DNA of 64,000 nucleotides from UBA1309 sp047605645 (GCA_047605645.1 JASGFJ010000010.1:1-64000), one strand, 5' to 3'; counted from the first letter of the stretch, positions 1 to 8,522 are shown. Numbers and translations: made by a program. The notes: generated from the letters alone by a model not told the origin.

Positions 1-120
1 TGTTCTGAACAATGTCGGCAAACAATACGACATTATATTTTAGATACTACTTAACAATTGCTCTTATCACATAAATTTGGCTTTTCGTTTATGAAATTCC
101 ACATTTTCACCTCCTTTTTC

Positions 121-495
121 TTATTTTTTGAAAACCAGATAAACGGCAGCTATCAGAAAAACAAAAGCGAGCAAATGATTCCAACGTAATGATTCCGAAC
201 GAAAAAAAATAGTGGAAAACAATACGAAAACAGTGAGTGTAATCACTTCCTGAATTACTTTGAGCTGAATCAGAGAGAAAGGACCTCCGTTTTCCTGGAA
301 TCCAATGCGATTGGCAGGAACCTGAAAGCAATATTCAAAAAAAGCAATTCCCCAGCTAATGAGGATTACACCGAAAAGAGGCAGAGAGGCAAACCATGAA
401 TATTCCTTTAACTTGAGATGCCCATACCAGGCAAATGTCATAAAAATATTGGAAATAGTTAATAATGCAATTGTATAAAATACGGATAAATTCAT
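121..495 (-). CDS. DUF486 family small membrane protein
   Basis: The 124-residue product is almost wholly hydrophobic, with about four membrane segments. It carries the stretch MTFAWYGHLK near residue 20, which is typical of the DUF486 (DMT-like, COG3169) family of inner-membrane proteins. Length fits the family. The biochemical role is unknown; similarity to small drug/metabolite transporters suggests, but does not show, transport. The gene stands alone, divergent from gap, with a good -7 box about 50 bp upstream of the ATG. Family call is fairly sure; function is not. Confidence 0.8.
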   Translation of the reverse strand: MNLSVFYTIALLTISNIFMTFAWYGHLKLKEYSWFASLPLFGVILISWGIAFFEYCFQVPANRIGFQENGGPFSLIQLKVIQEVITLTVFVLFSTIFFRSESLRWNHLLAFVFLIAAVYLVFKK

Positions 496-542
496 AATGA
501 TACACTACTTATTGAAGAACCTGTAAATTGTAAAAAATCACG

Positions 543-550
543 CAAAGATA
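543..550 (-). promoter_or_regulatory. -7 box for the DUF486 gene
   Basis: Read on the minus strand this is TATCTTTG, an exact match to the Bacteroidota -7 consensus TAnnTTTG, 48 bp upstream of the start codon at 495. No TTTG lies at the usual -33 distance, so only half of the promoter is supported. Confidence 0.5.
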
Positions 551-646
551 GTAATAGTATAGTCAAGTTGAATAAGATGAATAATATTGCCGGATAATGG
601 CTGATTTTGTCGGTTTTTTGTCATTTCAGACATGGAGTGTGTGTTG

Positions 647-654
647 TATCTTTG
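647..654 (+). promoter_or_regulatory. -7 box for gap
   Basis: TATCTTTG matches the Bacteroidota -7 consensus and lies 45 bp upstream of the gap start. The nearest TTTG upstream (617-620) is 26 bp away, longer than the usual 19-23, so the -33 element is doubtful. Confidence 0.55.
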
Positions 655-699
655 CAGTGATAGAAGAATAAAGGTATTCAATCATTAAAAATAACGATT

Positions 700-1698
700 A
701 TGATTAAAGTAGCTATCAACGGATTTGGTCGGATTGGACGTCTGGCTTTCCGGGAAATTTCTAAAAACGGCAAGTTAGACATTGTTGCCATCAATGATTT
801 AAGCGCACCTCCAATGCTTGCGTATCTTTTGAAATATGATTCGGTGCAGGGGCAGTTTCAAAAGGAAGTTGGTTCGACTGCTGACAGTTTGGTGGTGGAC
901 GGACATGAAATAGCTGTTTATGCAGAACGTGATCCGAAAAAATTACCTTGGGGGGAATTGAACGTTGATTTAGTACTGGAATGTACCGGCATATTTGAAA
1001 CGCGAGAAAAGGCTTCTGCTCATCTTGAGGCAGGTGCAAAGAAAGTGATTATTTCTGCTCCATCGGATAAAGAGGTGAAAACTATTGTCTATAATGTCAA
1101 TCATCAGTTGCTGAATGCCGGCGATCGTTTAATCAGTTGTGCTTCCTGCACGACCAACTGTCTGGCGCCAATGGCGAAGGTGCTGAATGATCGGTTTGGT
1201 ATTGTTGCCGGTCAAATGAGTACGATTCATGCATATACCAATTCCCAGCCATTGATGGATACCCCCGACCCAAAAGTGAATTTCCGTAAATCGCGTGCTG
1301 CAGCCGATAGTATAATTCCCTATACAACCGGTGCTGCTAAAGCTATTGGTTTGGTTATCCCTGAATTGAATGGTAAATTGGATGGCTCTTCCCAGCGAGT
1401 ACCTGTGCATTCCGGATCTGTAGTCGAATTATATACAAATTTGAGTAAACAGGTGGATGTCGATTTAGTGAACGAGGCTATGAAAAAAGCCGTTAACGAA
1501 TCATACGGGTATACAGAAGAACCTATTGTGTCGAGCGATGTGATCGGAATGGATTATGGTTCGCTTTTTGATGCAACACAAACTAAAATCGTATCTGTCG
1601 GTGATGTCCAATTGGTTAAAACTGTGGCCTGGTATGACAACGAAATGTCTTTTGTTGCTCAGATGGTGAGAACCGCAGCTTATTTTGGAGAATTATAA
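700..1698 (+). CDS. gap: Glyceraldehyde-3-phosphate dehydrogenase, type I
   Basis: Glycolytic and gluconeogenic enzyme oxidising glyceraldehyde 3-phosphate to 1,3-bisphosphoglycerate with NAD+. The 332-residue length is standard. The Rossmann motif NGFGRIGR (residues 7-14), Asp33 (favouring NAD over NADP) and the active-site block SCTTNCLAP with nucleophile Cys150 are all present, and the C-terminal WYDNEMS motif is intact. It is monocistronic, with its own -7 box and a strong hairpin terminator right after the stop. Cytoplasmic. The call is secure. Confidence 0.97.
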   Translation: MIKVAINGFGRIGRLAFREISKNGKLDIVAINDLSAPPMLAYLLKYDSVQGQFQKEVGSTADSLVVDGHEIAVYAERDPKKLPWGELNVDLVLECTGIFETREKASAHLEAGAKKVIISAPSDKEVKTIVYNVNHQLLNAGDRLISCASCTTNCLAPMAKVLNDRFGIVAGQMSTIHAYTNSQPLMDTPDPKVNFRKSRAAADSIIPYTTGAAKAIGLVIPELNGKLDGSSQRVPVHSGSVVELYTNLSKQVDVDLVNEAMKKAVNESYGYTEEPIVSSDVIGMDYGSLFDATQTKIVSVGDVQLVKTVAWYDNEMSFVAQMVRTAAYFGEL

Positions 1699-1710
1699 TA
1701 AAAACAGATC

Positions 1711-1746
1711 TTAGCGGAAGTTTTCGCCGAAATTTCCGCTAAAAAT
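1711..1746 (+). terminator. Terminator of gap
   Basis: Stem TTAGCGGAA (1711-1719) pairs with TTCCGCTAA (1734-1742), followed by an A/T-rich stretch. It begins 13 bp after the gap stop codon. The rest of the gap to 1993 shows no gene. Confidence 0.75.
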
Positions 1747-1993
1747 ATAGTTACTACATGGGTGTCCGATTAAGGATGGTCATTCGTTATTGGCTTAATC
1801 TAACTGATAATAACTGTTTATTTTCAGAGGTTTACAGGATGGAAGAATTCAACTCCGATGATAAAATTTGAATTCAAGTCCGTTTCTTTTAAAATCGATT
1901 GTAAATGGTTAAAACGAGTAGGATATAAGCTGTAATCAAAATTTTAATAAGACAATCGTGTAAATATTAATCGTATAATAAAATTAATAAGTA

Positions 1994-2452
1994 ATGAGAA
2001 AGATTGAACAAATCGCAAAAAATGAGAATTTTACAGCTGTAAATCTGGGTAAATTGGATGAGATCAGAGAATATTCCATGATTCATCCTGTGAATAAAAA
2101 GAATATTGAAGGTAAAGTTTTTCTAAAAGATGCCACCCATTCTTCCGGTACCGAAATATCCTTTAATTCGCTTGCTCCTCATTCTGAACAGCCCTATTTC
2201 CATATTCATCGGAAAAATGAAGAGACATATATGATTATCAAAGGATTTGGCTATTTTCAAGTCGATGATAATTGTTTCGAAATCACAGAGGGAAGCATGA
2301 TTCGTGTTGCTCCCAAAGGCATACGGGGCATCCGGAATGAGTCGGATGAAGAAATGATTTATGTTGTTGTTCAGGCAAAGGTGAATTCCCTCGAAGAATA
2401 TACAACGGATGATGGTGAACGGATTCCTTATGAACCCAAATGGAGAAAATAG
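1994..2452 (+). CDS. Cupin-domain protein
   Basis: A 152-residue single-domain cupin. The metal-binding motif 1 pattern is visible (HIHRKNEETYMIIKG, about residues 70-84), with a second beta-strand block containing GSMIRVAPKGIRGIRN. Cupins of this size include isomerases, dioxygenases and sugar- or phenolic-acid-binding proteins, and nothing here selects among them. It is followed 70 bp later by an isochorismatase-type hydrolase in the same direction with no clear terminator between them, so the two may share a transcript. Cytoplasmic; no signal peptide. Confidence 0.85.
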   Translation: MRKIEQIAKNENFTAVNLGKLDEIREYSMIHPVNKKNIEGKVFLKDATHSSGTEISFNSLAPHSEQPYFHIHRKNEETYMIIKGFGYFQVDDNCFEITEGSMIRVAPKGIRGIRNESDEEMIYVVVQAKVNSLEEYTTDDGERIPYEPKWRK

Positions 2453-2522
2453 AATCTCTCGTGGATTTTGTATGTTTAGTATATTCAATGATTCATCATG
2501 CACCTAAGTGTAAGCGCAACTC

Positions 2523-3068
2523 ATGAAAACAGCACTTCTATTAATTGATATTCAGAATGATTATTTTCCGGGAGGCAAGATGGAGCTTACCGGAAGTGAG
2601 AAGGCCGCGAACAATGCGGAAAGAATTCTGGCAAGATTTCGTCAGAACAAAGATTTGGTGATTCACATCCGACATCTTTCTGTGCGAGAAGATGCTGCAT
2701 TTTTCATCCCTAATACACCCGGAGCCGAGATACACGAGTGTCTGGAGCCTCTTGCTGAGGAGAAAATTATTACAAAGCATTTTCCCAATAGCTTTATCCA
2801 TACAGAGCTTTTGTCGATTCTGCAGCAGCAACAGATTGAACACTTAGTGGTTGCCGGAATGATGACACACATGTGTGTCGACGCCACTGTGAGAGCGGCA
2901 AAGGATTTGGGGTTCACGATCGAACTTATCGGAGATGCGTGTGCTACGAAGGAGTTAGAGCTTAATGGACGAAAGCTCAAAGCAGAGGATGTGCATGCTT
3001 CATTTCTATCGGCTTTGAATTATTTTTATTCAAATGTGGTTACAACAACAGCGTATTTGAGAAAATAA
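2523..3068 (+). CDS. Isochorismatase-family cysteine hydrolase
   Basis: The 181-residue product has the complete isochorismatase-like catalytic triad: Asp9 in LLIDIQNDYF, Lys85 in ITKHFPNSF and Cys118 in GMMTHMCVDATVR. Family members hydrolyse amides or vinyl ethers (nicotinamide, ureidoacrylate, isochorismate, N-carbamoyl compounds); the substrate cannot be told here. The neighbouring leftward gene encodes a GlxA-type regulator whose N-terminal domain is DJ-1/PfpI-like. In many bacteria this pair occurs together, so the regulator may control this hydrolase. A hairpin terminator follows the stop. Confidence 0.9.
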   Translation: MKTALLLIDIQNDYFPGGKMELTGSEKAANNAERILARFRQNKDLVIHIRHLSVREDAAFFIPNTPGAEIHECLEPLAEEKIITKHFPNSFIHTELLSILQQQQIEHLVVAGMMTHMCVDATVRAAKDLGFTIELIGDACATKELELNGRKLKAEDVHASFLSALNYFYSNVVTTTAYLRK

Positions 3069-3117
3069 TTTTTTATTATCTCCCTCTGAGAAGAAAATAG
3101 CTCTGGCTTTTAATTCC

Positions 3118-3160
3118 GTCAGAATCGATTGAACTCCCTTTCGATTCTGACTATTTTTTA
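3118..3160 (+). terminator. Terminator between converging genes
   Basis: Perfect 11-bp stem GTCAGAATCGA (3118-3128) with TCGATTCTGAC (3141-3151), then TATTTTTTAT. The T-run is on the plus strand, so it terminates the hydrolase gene. The hairpin also lies just past the stop of the leftward regulator. Confidence 0.85.
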
Positions 3161-4150
3161 TAAAGCGGATGCAAAACTATTCCTGTAGTCACTTGGGGTT
3201 GTTTTCAGATGACGGATAAATAGTCGGCGTAAACTGTCTGCACTACCAATGCCACATTCGCTTGAAATTTGTTCTAAAGTCAGGTGGGTTTCTTCCAGCC
3301 TGCGGCGAGCTGTTTCGAGCCGCATTTTTTCTACATATTTGGCCGGAGTAATGCCTGTTTCTTTCAAAAATACCCGTGCAAAATTTCGGGAACTCATCAA
3401 TGCTTTTTCCGCCATAGAATCAACTGTGATTTCTTCGTCCAGATGTTCCAGAATCCAGCTTTGGATATCTTTTACGGGTTGATAATCTACTCGTTGATGC
3501 ATCAGGATATTGCTAAACTGCGACTGATTGCCAGGCCTTTTGAGATACAGCACCAGAACGCGGGCGATATTCACGGCTACCTCTCTTCCTAAATCTTCTT
3601 CAACCAGTGCCAGCGCCAAATCCATTCCCGTGGAAATACCTGCAGAAGTATATATTTTCCCGTCCTTAATGAAGATCGGATCTTTCTCGACCCGAATATC
3701 CGGATAGTTCTTGGCTAATATGTCGCAGGAACGCCAGTGGGAGGTTGCTCTTTTGCCTTTCAGTAAGCCGGCTTCAGCCAAAACGAATGCACCGGCACAG
3801 ATGGAGGCTACACGTCGCACATTGTCAATGTTTGTTCTCAACCAATCCACTAAGGGACTTAACACCGGTGAATCAGGTTCTACATCACCTTTTCCTGCGA
3901 TAATCATCGTGTCTATCGGGTAGTTGATTGAATTCAAATTTCCTTCGCAAATCAGAGGCAAGCCCGAAGATGTTTGAACAATGGTGTCTGCTTCAACCGA
4001 GACTACATGCGTGATGTAGGGAGTTGGTACGGAGGCAAGGTTTGTTTTTGCATAATCTATGGTTTTTGAAAATACCTCAAGTGGTCCTGCTACATCCAGG
4101 ATGGAAGTCATTGACGGAACCATAATGACAATATGTTTGACTTTTTCCAT
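3158..4150 (-). CDS. GlxA-family AraC-type transcriptional regulator
   Basis: A 330-residue cytoplasmic regulator. Residues 1-200 form a DJ-1/PfpI-like domain with the nucleophile-elbow sequence SICAGAFVLAEAGLL, probably a ligand sensor rather than an enzyme. Residues about 225-325 hold two AraC/XylS helix-turn-helix motifs (ITVDSMAEKALMSSRNFARVF and ECGIGSADSLRRLF), a 20-residue spaced arrangement usual for the family. It converges on the isochorismatase-type hydrolase and probably acts locally, but no operator was identified. Confidence 0.9.
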   Translation of the reverse strand: MEKVKHIVIMVPSMTSILDVAGPLEVFSKTIDYAKTNLASVPTPYITHVVSVEADTIVQTSSGLPLICEGNLNSINYPIDTMIIAGKGDVEPDSPVLSPLVDWLRTNIDNVRRVASICAGAFVLAEAGLLKGKRATSHWRSCDILAKNYPDIRVEKDPIFIKDGKIYTSAGISTGMDLALALVEEDLGREVAVNIARVLVLYLKRPGNQSQFSNILMHQRVDYQPVKDIQSWILEHLDEEITVDSMAEKALMSSRNFARVFLKETGITPAKYVEKMRLETARRRLEETHLTLEQISSECGIGSADSLRRLFIRHLKTTPSDYRNSFASAL

Positions 4151-4238
4151 TGTTTTCTTATAAATAAAAAATTGAAAAATGAAGTTGGCACACCCGCAGA
4201 CAGAAGAGAATGTTATGCTAATCAGATCGTATTGAAAT

Positions 4239-4273
4239 TATCAGGGGCTTCGCCGGAAACGAAACCCCTGATA
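4239..4273 (-). terminator. Terminator of the msr gene
   Basis: Stem TATCAGGGG (4239-4247) and CCCCTGATA (4265-4273), starting 28 bp after the stop of the leftward MsrB-MsrA gene. The downstream minus strand has only a short AATTTC tract, so termination strength is uncertain. Confidence 0.6.
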
Positions 4274-4300
4274 TTTATATCATCAACTAAAACATTCTTA

Positions 4301-5149
4301 TTAAAACACTTTTTTGTAAGCGTGGCAATAAGGTTTTGTTCCCTTGTGCTCATAGTATTGCTGATGATAGTTCTCTGCTTGCCAGAATTCAGATGCGGGG
4401 CGAAGCATTGTCGCCACTTTATACCCTTTATCAGTTAAAATCCGGATATACTTTTCCGCTATTTTTTTCTGAACTTCGTCTGTGTAGAAAATATATGACA
4501 AGTATTGCTCTCCGATATCCGGCCCTTGCCCGTTTGTTTGGGTGAAGTCGTGAGTCTCGAAGAATAATTTCACCAAATCCTCGTATGTGGTTTTCGTGTC
4601 ATCATATTCTATCTGAGTAGTCTCTATATGGCCGGTATTGCCGTCACACACTTCTCTGTAAGATGGATTTTTGGTGTGTCCGCCCATAAATCCGACGGCA
4701 GTATGTTTTACGCCGGCTGCTTTCATGAAAAAATATTCTGTTCCCCAAAAGCATCCGGATGCAAAATAAGCTGTTTGTATGTGTTCGTTTTTTCCGGGGA
4801 CAAATTTCATTGAAATAGAATTGACACAGTGACGGGTATTCTTTGGTGTGAACCCTTCTCCCAGAAAAACATGTCCAAGATGTCCCCCGCAGTTTGCACA
4901 TACAATCTCCGTCCGTAATCCATCCGCGTCGGGAATCTGTTTCACTGCTCCTGGAATTTCGTCGTCAAATGAAGGCCATCCACAATGTGAATCGAATTTG
5001 TCGGACGAACGGTAGAGTGGGGCGTTGCATTGACGACACACATAGATGCCCTCCCGTTTGTTATTTACGTATTCTCCCGTGTAAGGATATTCAGTCGCTT
5101 TATGCAGAATTACTGCTTCTTCTTCAGGGGTTAGCTTATTGTATTTCAT
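4301..5149 (-). CDS. msrAB: Fused peptide-methionine sulfoxide reductase MsrB-MsrA
   Basis: Bifunctional repair enzyme reducing both methionine sulfoxide epimers. From the ATG at 5149 the product is 282 residues. The N-terminal MsrB domain (about 1-125) has two zinc CxxC pairs (Cys38/41, Cys84/87) and catalytic Cys108 in RHCVNS. The C-terminal MsrA domain carries GCFWG with catalytic Cys133. An in-frame ATG exists further upstream at 5401, but that would add about 84 residues lying over the end of the usp gene and across a perfect hairpin, with no family similarity; an ATG at 5176 is a minor alternative. No signal peptide from the chosen start, so cytoplasmic. It follows the usp gene in the same direction, consistent with a stress role. 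Confidence 0.9.
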   Translation of the reverse strand: MKYNKLTPEEEAVILHKATEYPYTGEYVNNKREGIYVCRQCNAPLYRSSDKFDSHCGWPSFDDEIPGAVKQIPDADGLRTEIVCANCGGHLGHVFLGEGFTPKNTRHCVNSISMKFVPGKNEHIQTAYFASGCFWGTEYFFMKAAGVKHTAVGFMGGHTKNPSYREVCDGNTGHIETTQIEYDDTKTTYEDLVKLFFETHDFTQTNGQGPDIGEQYLSYIFYTDEVQKKIAEKYIRILTDKGYKVATMLRPASEFWQAENYHQQYYEHKGTKPYCHAYKKVF

Positions 5150-5170
5150 CTTTTTGGAATTTCCTTTTAT

Positions 5171-5211
5171 ATTCATCAGAGAGTTCACCCGGGGTGAACT
5201 CTCTGATGAAT
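5171..5211. repeat. 41-bp near-perfect palindrome in the usp-msr gap
   Basis: Left arm 5171-5190 (ATTCATCAGAGAGTTCACCC) is exactly complementary to 5192-5211, with one extra G between. On the leftward transcript it forms a very stable hairpin that ends 21 bases before the msr start codon at 5149 and lies 35 bp after the usp stop. No U-run follows, so it is not a textbook terminator. Confidence 0.85.
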
Positions 5212-5246
5212 TCAGTTTGACACTATCGGCAGTCGGCAACCACGTG

Positions 5247-6359
5247 TTACCCTCTGAGAACAAACAAGGGTGTGTCAGTATGGAATAACATTTTGCGGGC
5301 AATGCTAGGATTAAACATGCGAGCAAAAATATTCCGACGGCTTGTTGGGATAGCCAGTATGTCGATTTCTTTAGCGCGGATATAACGTTCAATATCTTCA
5401 TTTAGTTCATTCCCGTTTAAAATACCATAGTCAATATTTATTTTCGGATATTGCTTTTTGAAATAAGAGATGACTCCTTCGAGTTTGATTTCGTCCCAGG
5501 TGTCACGTTTGGTTGCGATGTGAGTCAGGAATACTGTTGGGTGATTGCGTTCTACAATTGTCATCATTGCTTCAAATGCATTTAAGTCACGTTGGCTGAA
5601 ATTGGTGAAAAATGCAATGTTTTTTGCCGCTTTCAAATCGGAGAAGTGCGTGTTTTCGGGAAGTGCGATTACGGGTACACGCGAAGCTTCCATTACTTCG
5701 GCTGTGACACTTCCGATGAGATCCAGATCTTTTTGATTCTTCCCTCTTGTCCCCATGACAATAATGGCCGGATTATATTCTTCCGTGAAGTTGATAATTT
5801 CTTCTTCAGGAAGTCCTTCTCTCAACACATAAGAATAGTTTATTGCAGGAAATTCTCCATCTGCAATCTTTTGGTCGATTTTTTTACACAACTTCTTGAT
5901 ATCTTCACGAACTTTCTCTATGATGTTCTGAAAAGCTTCTTCTTCTTTTGCCTGATAAGTAAAGATATCAGACATAGGCAGAGCTGTCGGATAGAAAGGA
6001 TTGAAATAAACATGCATGATCTTTACTTTGGCATTCATATCAGCTGCCATGTTGAATGCGATTTGGCAGGCTTTCATCGAATAGTCCGAAAAGTCTACGG
6101 GAATAAGAATCCTTTTTCGACCGTCATCGATGCGCTGTTCTTCTTCTTTGTTTTTAAACAAATGACGGTTTTCGACCAGGTTAAGAGCCTGAGGTAAATC
6201 CGATTCTTTTATTCTCACTCTTACACCGGTTGATGCGGTAGGGTTTTCCGCATTTATATTTTCGAATTCCACATAAATTCCATCTTTTTCCAGCACTTGT
6301 TTTAGAATCTGTGCTTTCTCGCGGGTGTGGATGGCTAAAGTTACTAATTTATCATTCAT
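5247..6359 (-). CDS. Tandem universal stress protein with N-terminal DUF2007-like domain
   Basis: A 370-residue soluble protein with three parts. Residues 1-75 resemble the DUF2007 or 'putative signal transducing protein' fold (IHTREKAQILKQVLEKDGIYVEF). Residues about 83-235 are a UspA domain beginning ILIPVDFSDYS and carrying the nucleotide-binding signature GTRGKNQKDLDLIGSVT. Residues about 236-370 are a second, more divergent UspA-like domain that lacks a clear G-x2-G-x9-G[ST] motif. Tandem Usp proteins of this kind bind ATP or act in stress and growth-arrest responses. The N-terminal addition is the unusual part. A terminator separates it from the upstream HTH gene. Confidence 0.85.
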   Translation of the reverse strand: MNDKLVTLAIHTREKAQILKQVLEKDGIYVEFENINAENPTASTGVRVRIKESDLPQALNLVENRHLFKNKEEEQRIDDGRKRILIPVDFSDYSMKACQIAFNMAADMNAKVKIMHVYFNPFYPTALPMSDIFTYQAKEEEAFQNIIEKVREDIKKLCKKIDQKIADGEFPAINYSYVLREGLPEEEIINFTEEYNPAIIVMGTRGKNQKDLDLIGSVTAEVMEASRVPVIALPENTHFSDLKAAKNIAFFTNFSQRDLNAFEAMMTIVERNHPTVFLTHIATKRDTWDEIKLEGVISYFKKQYPKINIDYGILNGNELNEDIERYIRAKEIDILAIPTSRRNIFARMFNPSIARKMLFHTDTPLFVLRG

Positions 6360-6397
6360 TTTTATAAAAGTTTATTGCATGAGACATAAATTCGATT

Positions 6398-6435
6398 TGA
6401 AAGAACGACCCATAGTCTCATTAAACCATGGGTCG
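6398..6435 (-). terminator. Terminator of the small HTH gene
   Basis: Stem CGACCCAT (6406-6413) and ATGGGTCG (6428-6435); on the minus strand the stem is followed by TTCTTTC. It lies 12 bp past the stop of the 86-residue gene. Confidence 0.75.
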
Positions 6436-6446
6436 CTCTCTGAATT

Positions 6447-6707
6447 TTACTCTACCGGGACAGGCTTGCTTAAAATATCCAAAGCCATGTCCAGGATTGT
6501 GGTGTCGTCCAGAACGACAATTCCACCTTCTGGCCCGGGTTCTATATGAACCCCACAACTTTTACCTTTTTCATAATTGTGGCCGCCGAAATAATTTCTG
6601 ACGGTCTCATCAGTAACACCTAACCCATCGGCAATTTTCCGGATACTGCCGTTGGGCAATGAATCTTTGATCCGTCTTAGTTCATTGTATGAAATAGTCT
6701 TGGCCAT
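6447..6707 (-). CDS. Small helix-turn-helix DNA-binding protein
   Basis: An 86-residue protein. The N-terminal half has a helix-turn-helix pattern (SIRKIADGLGVTDETVRNYFGG, about residues 21-42) like those of small Bacteroidales regulators. The C-terminal part is acidic and hydrophobic (GGIVVLDDTTILDMALDIL) and may mediate dimerisation. It has its own well-formed promoter and terminator and so is an independent unit. Target genes are unknown. The neighbours, usp and PAP2 phosphatase, do not settle the role. Confidence 0.75.
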   Translation of the reverse strand: MAKTISYNELRRIKDSLPNGSIRKIADGLGVTDETVRNYFGGHNYEKGKSCGVHIEPGPEGGIVVLDDTTILDMALDILSKPVPVE

Positions 6708-6761
6708 AGTAGTGTTTGTTTATAAGGTTAATACTTGAAAATAAACTTGATTCATTTTTCC

Positions 6762-6792
6762 CAAATATATAACTTTTATTTTCTATGGCAAA
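6762..6792 (-). promoter_or_regulatory. Promoter of the small HTH gene
   Basis: On the minus strand TTTG (6789-6792) and TATATTTG (6762-6769) are separated by 19 bp, matching the Bacteroidota -33/-7 consensus at ideal spacing. The start codon is 55 bp downstream. Confidence 0.75.
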
Positions 6793-6831
6793 TAAATTCT
6801 TTACAAAAAAATATAATTCCGGTTGGCCTTT

Positions 6832-7548
6832 TTACATAATAAAAAAGCTTCGAATCGCGATAAAAAGAACTGTTGTTCCGATTGTATAGATGAGAATCTG
6901 CGCTCTTTCTGCACTGAATGCGGAAACTTTAGCTTCGACCAGGGACAGATTAAATACCCGGCTTCTTGTTTTGATGTAAAGAAAATAGACTAACCAGCCT
7001 ATAAAAACTCCGAGCATGATACCTCCTACAACGTCAGAAATAAAATGAACCCCCAGGTAAATTCTCGAATAAGCCGTAAGAGATGCCCACAGAAAAATCA
7101 CAAAGGTGTATATTTTGTAGCGAAACAAGAGGGACGAAAACGTTGCAATTCCAAAGCCGTTGGCTGAGTGCGCCGAAATAAAGCCGTACCTTCCTCCCCT
7201 ATAATTGTTTACGACATGGACGAGATCGCCTATTTGCGGATAATGCGTGGGGCGAAGTCGTTGGCAGAGTGGTTTGATGAACGCTGCAGACAACTGGTCG
7301 CATAATAGAAAAACAAACGTTATAGCTGCGATTATGAGCAGGATTTCCATCTTTTTTATTTTGATGGTGTGAATGCAGAATGCAGCAATAGCCAACGGAA
7401 GCCAGATGATTTTTCCGCTATAGAGGCTCATAAATTGGTCGAAGAAGAGGTTGTGGTGTCCGTTAATAAAAAGGAAAAGGCCTTTTTCGTAAGGAATTAT
7501 TCCATTTACCAGGCGGTGGAGTGTATCGCTGTATAAGTATAGGTCCAT
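6832..7548 (-). CDS. PAP2-family membrane phosphatase
   Basis: A 238-residue integral inner-membrane protein with about six hydrophobic segments and the three-part PAP2 signature: KPLCQRLRP (KxxxxxxRP), SAHSANGF (the PSGH equivalent, here with SAHS) and SRIYLGVHFISDVVGG (SRxxxxxHxxxD). Enzymes of this family dephosphorylate phosphatidate, undecaprenyl pyrophosphate or lipid A precursors at the periplasmic face. The substrate cannot be assigned. The gene runs in the same direction as the bat operon but is separated from batE by 171 bp. Confidence 0.88.
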   Translation of the reverse strand: MDLYLYSDTLHRLVNGIIPYEKGLFLFINGHHNLFFDQFMSLYSGKIIWLPLAIAAFCIHTIKIKKMEILLIIAAITFVFLLCDQLSAAFIKPLCQRLRPTHYPQIGDLVHVVNNYRGGRYGFISAHSANGFGIATFSSLLFRYKIYTFVIFLWASLTAYSRIYLGVHFISDVVGGIMLGVFIGWLVYFLYIKTRSRVFNLSLVEAKVSAFSAERAQILIYTIGTTVLFIAIRSFFIM

Positions 7549-7719
7549 GTAGTGTATTTTGAGATTACATATTCCGGCGAAGATAGAAAGAAATCAGTTA
7601 AGCTCCAAGTTCCGGTCTGGTAAACACCTTTTTAAGCAAATGATACCATGCATTGATTTCGGATTGAAGGGCCCGGTTTCCTATTTATTTACATCGCTTA
7701 TTCATCTCTTCTTACTAAT

Positions 7720-8481
7720 CTAAATGATTTCTATCTTATCGGATTTGATCCAGCCGACGTTTCCGTTTTCAATCTCAATCTCAAACCAATCTCCGTCTGT
7801 TTTGTTAATAGTGATTTTTGTACCGGCATGAAGATTAAAAACCTGTTTACTCGTTTCGCTCGGTGCATTCATTACATTCAGCTCCGGCACCATTACAATA
7901 GCCTGATTTTTATTATTGATTTCCGACTTTTGGTTATAAGCGAAAATGTTAAACAAAACCACGAGTACGACACCGATAATAGTCACATAGAATGCTGTTT
8001 TTTTTATCCATATTTGTCTTCCGAATAAGAAGAAGAAGCATCCGGTAATGGTTGCAAGAAAAAGAATAATGGCTAATTTGGCCCAGGCATTGGATGAAAA
8101 TATATTTTCGATGGAGTCAAACCAATCGGCAATAAAGAAATTTTCTGCTTTTACAATTTTATCTTCAATGCGGGTATTGGCATAAGCGATGTTGTGGCGG
8201 ATATCTTTGTTTCCCGGATCAAGACTCAGGGCTCGTTCGTAATACAAAATGGCTTTTGCCAACTCATTCGATCTGAAATAGGCATTGCCCAAATTGTAAT
8301 ATAGTCCGGCAGACTCATATCCCTTTTTTTTCTGTGAGTCTACTTCCTGCTGCAGTATTTGGGCTGCTTTGCCATATTGTTTTGCATTGTAAGCTTTGAT
8401 TGCTTCCGGAGAAGCTGTCTGAGCCTGCAGCATCCACAGCGAGGTAAACAACGTGAATATAGTCAGAAAAAATGATTTCAT
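7720..8481 (-). CDS. batE: BatE: TPR and SH3-domain membrane protein
   Basis: Last gene of the bat operon. The 253-residue product starts with a signal peptide (to about residue 20, ...LWMLQAQ). TPR repeats follow at about 24-110 (KQYGKAAQILQQEV, YYNLGNAYFRSNELAKAILYYERALSLDPGN). Two membrane segments lie near 138-155 and 162-182, and a bacterial SH3-like domain sits at about 190-253 (VPELNVMNAPSE...VGWIKSDKIEII). In Bacteroides fragilis Bat proteins are linked to aerotolerance. They probably form an envelope complex with the VWA proteins BatA and BatB. A GC-rich hairpin lies between batD and this gene. Confidence 0.88.
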   Translation of the reverse strand: MKSFFLTIFTLFTSLWMLQAQTASPEAIKAYNAKQYGKAAQILQQEVDSQKKKGYESAGLYYNLGNAYFRSNELAKAILYYERALSLDPGNKDIRHNIAYANTRIEDKIVKAENFFIADWFDSIENIFSSNAWAKLAIILFLATITGCFFFLFGRQIWIKKTAFYVTIIGVVLVVLFNIFAYNQKSEINNKNQAIVMVPELNVMNAPSETSKQVFNLHAGTKITINKTDGDWFEIEIENGNVGWIKSDKIEII

Positions 8482-8503
8482 ACGTCTTTTTATTTTGAAG
8501 AAG

Positions 8504-8522
8504 GCTCCCCTGTGCGGGGAGC
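8504..8522 (-). promoter_or_regulatory. Hairpin between batD and batE
   Basis: Stem GCTCCCC (8504-8510) and GGGGAGC (8516-8522) with a 5-base loop, inside the 57-bp gap between batD and batE. Followed on the minus strand by CTTCTTC, not a U-run. It is likely an attenuator or RNA-processing/stability element that sets batE expression. Confidence 0.6.

Noticed and set aside
51..104. 17-codon open frame on the minus strand with a perfect GGAGG upstream
   Set aside because: Very short, at the window edge, and Bacteroidota do not depend on strong Shine-Dalgarno sites. It is probably chance.
4301..5401. Longer msr reading frame with an extra N-terminal hydrophobic stretch
   Set aside because: The extra 84 residues lie over the end of the usp gene and the hairpin and have no MsrB similarity. 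The hydrophobic part is antisense-like shadow of another frame.
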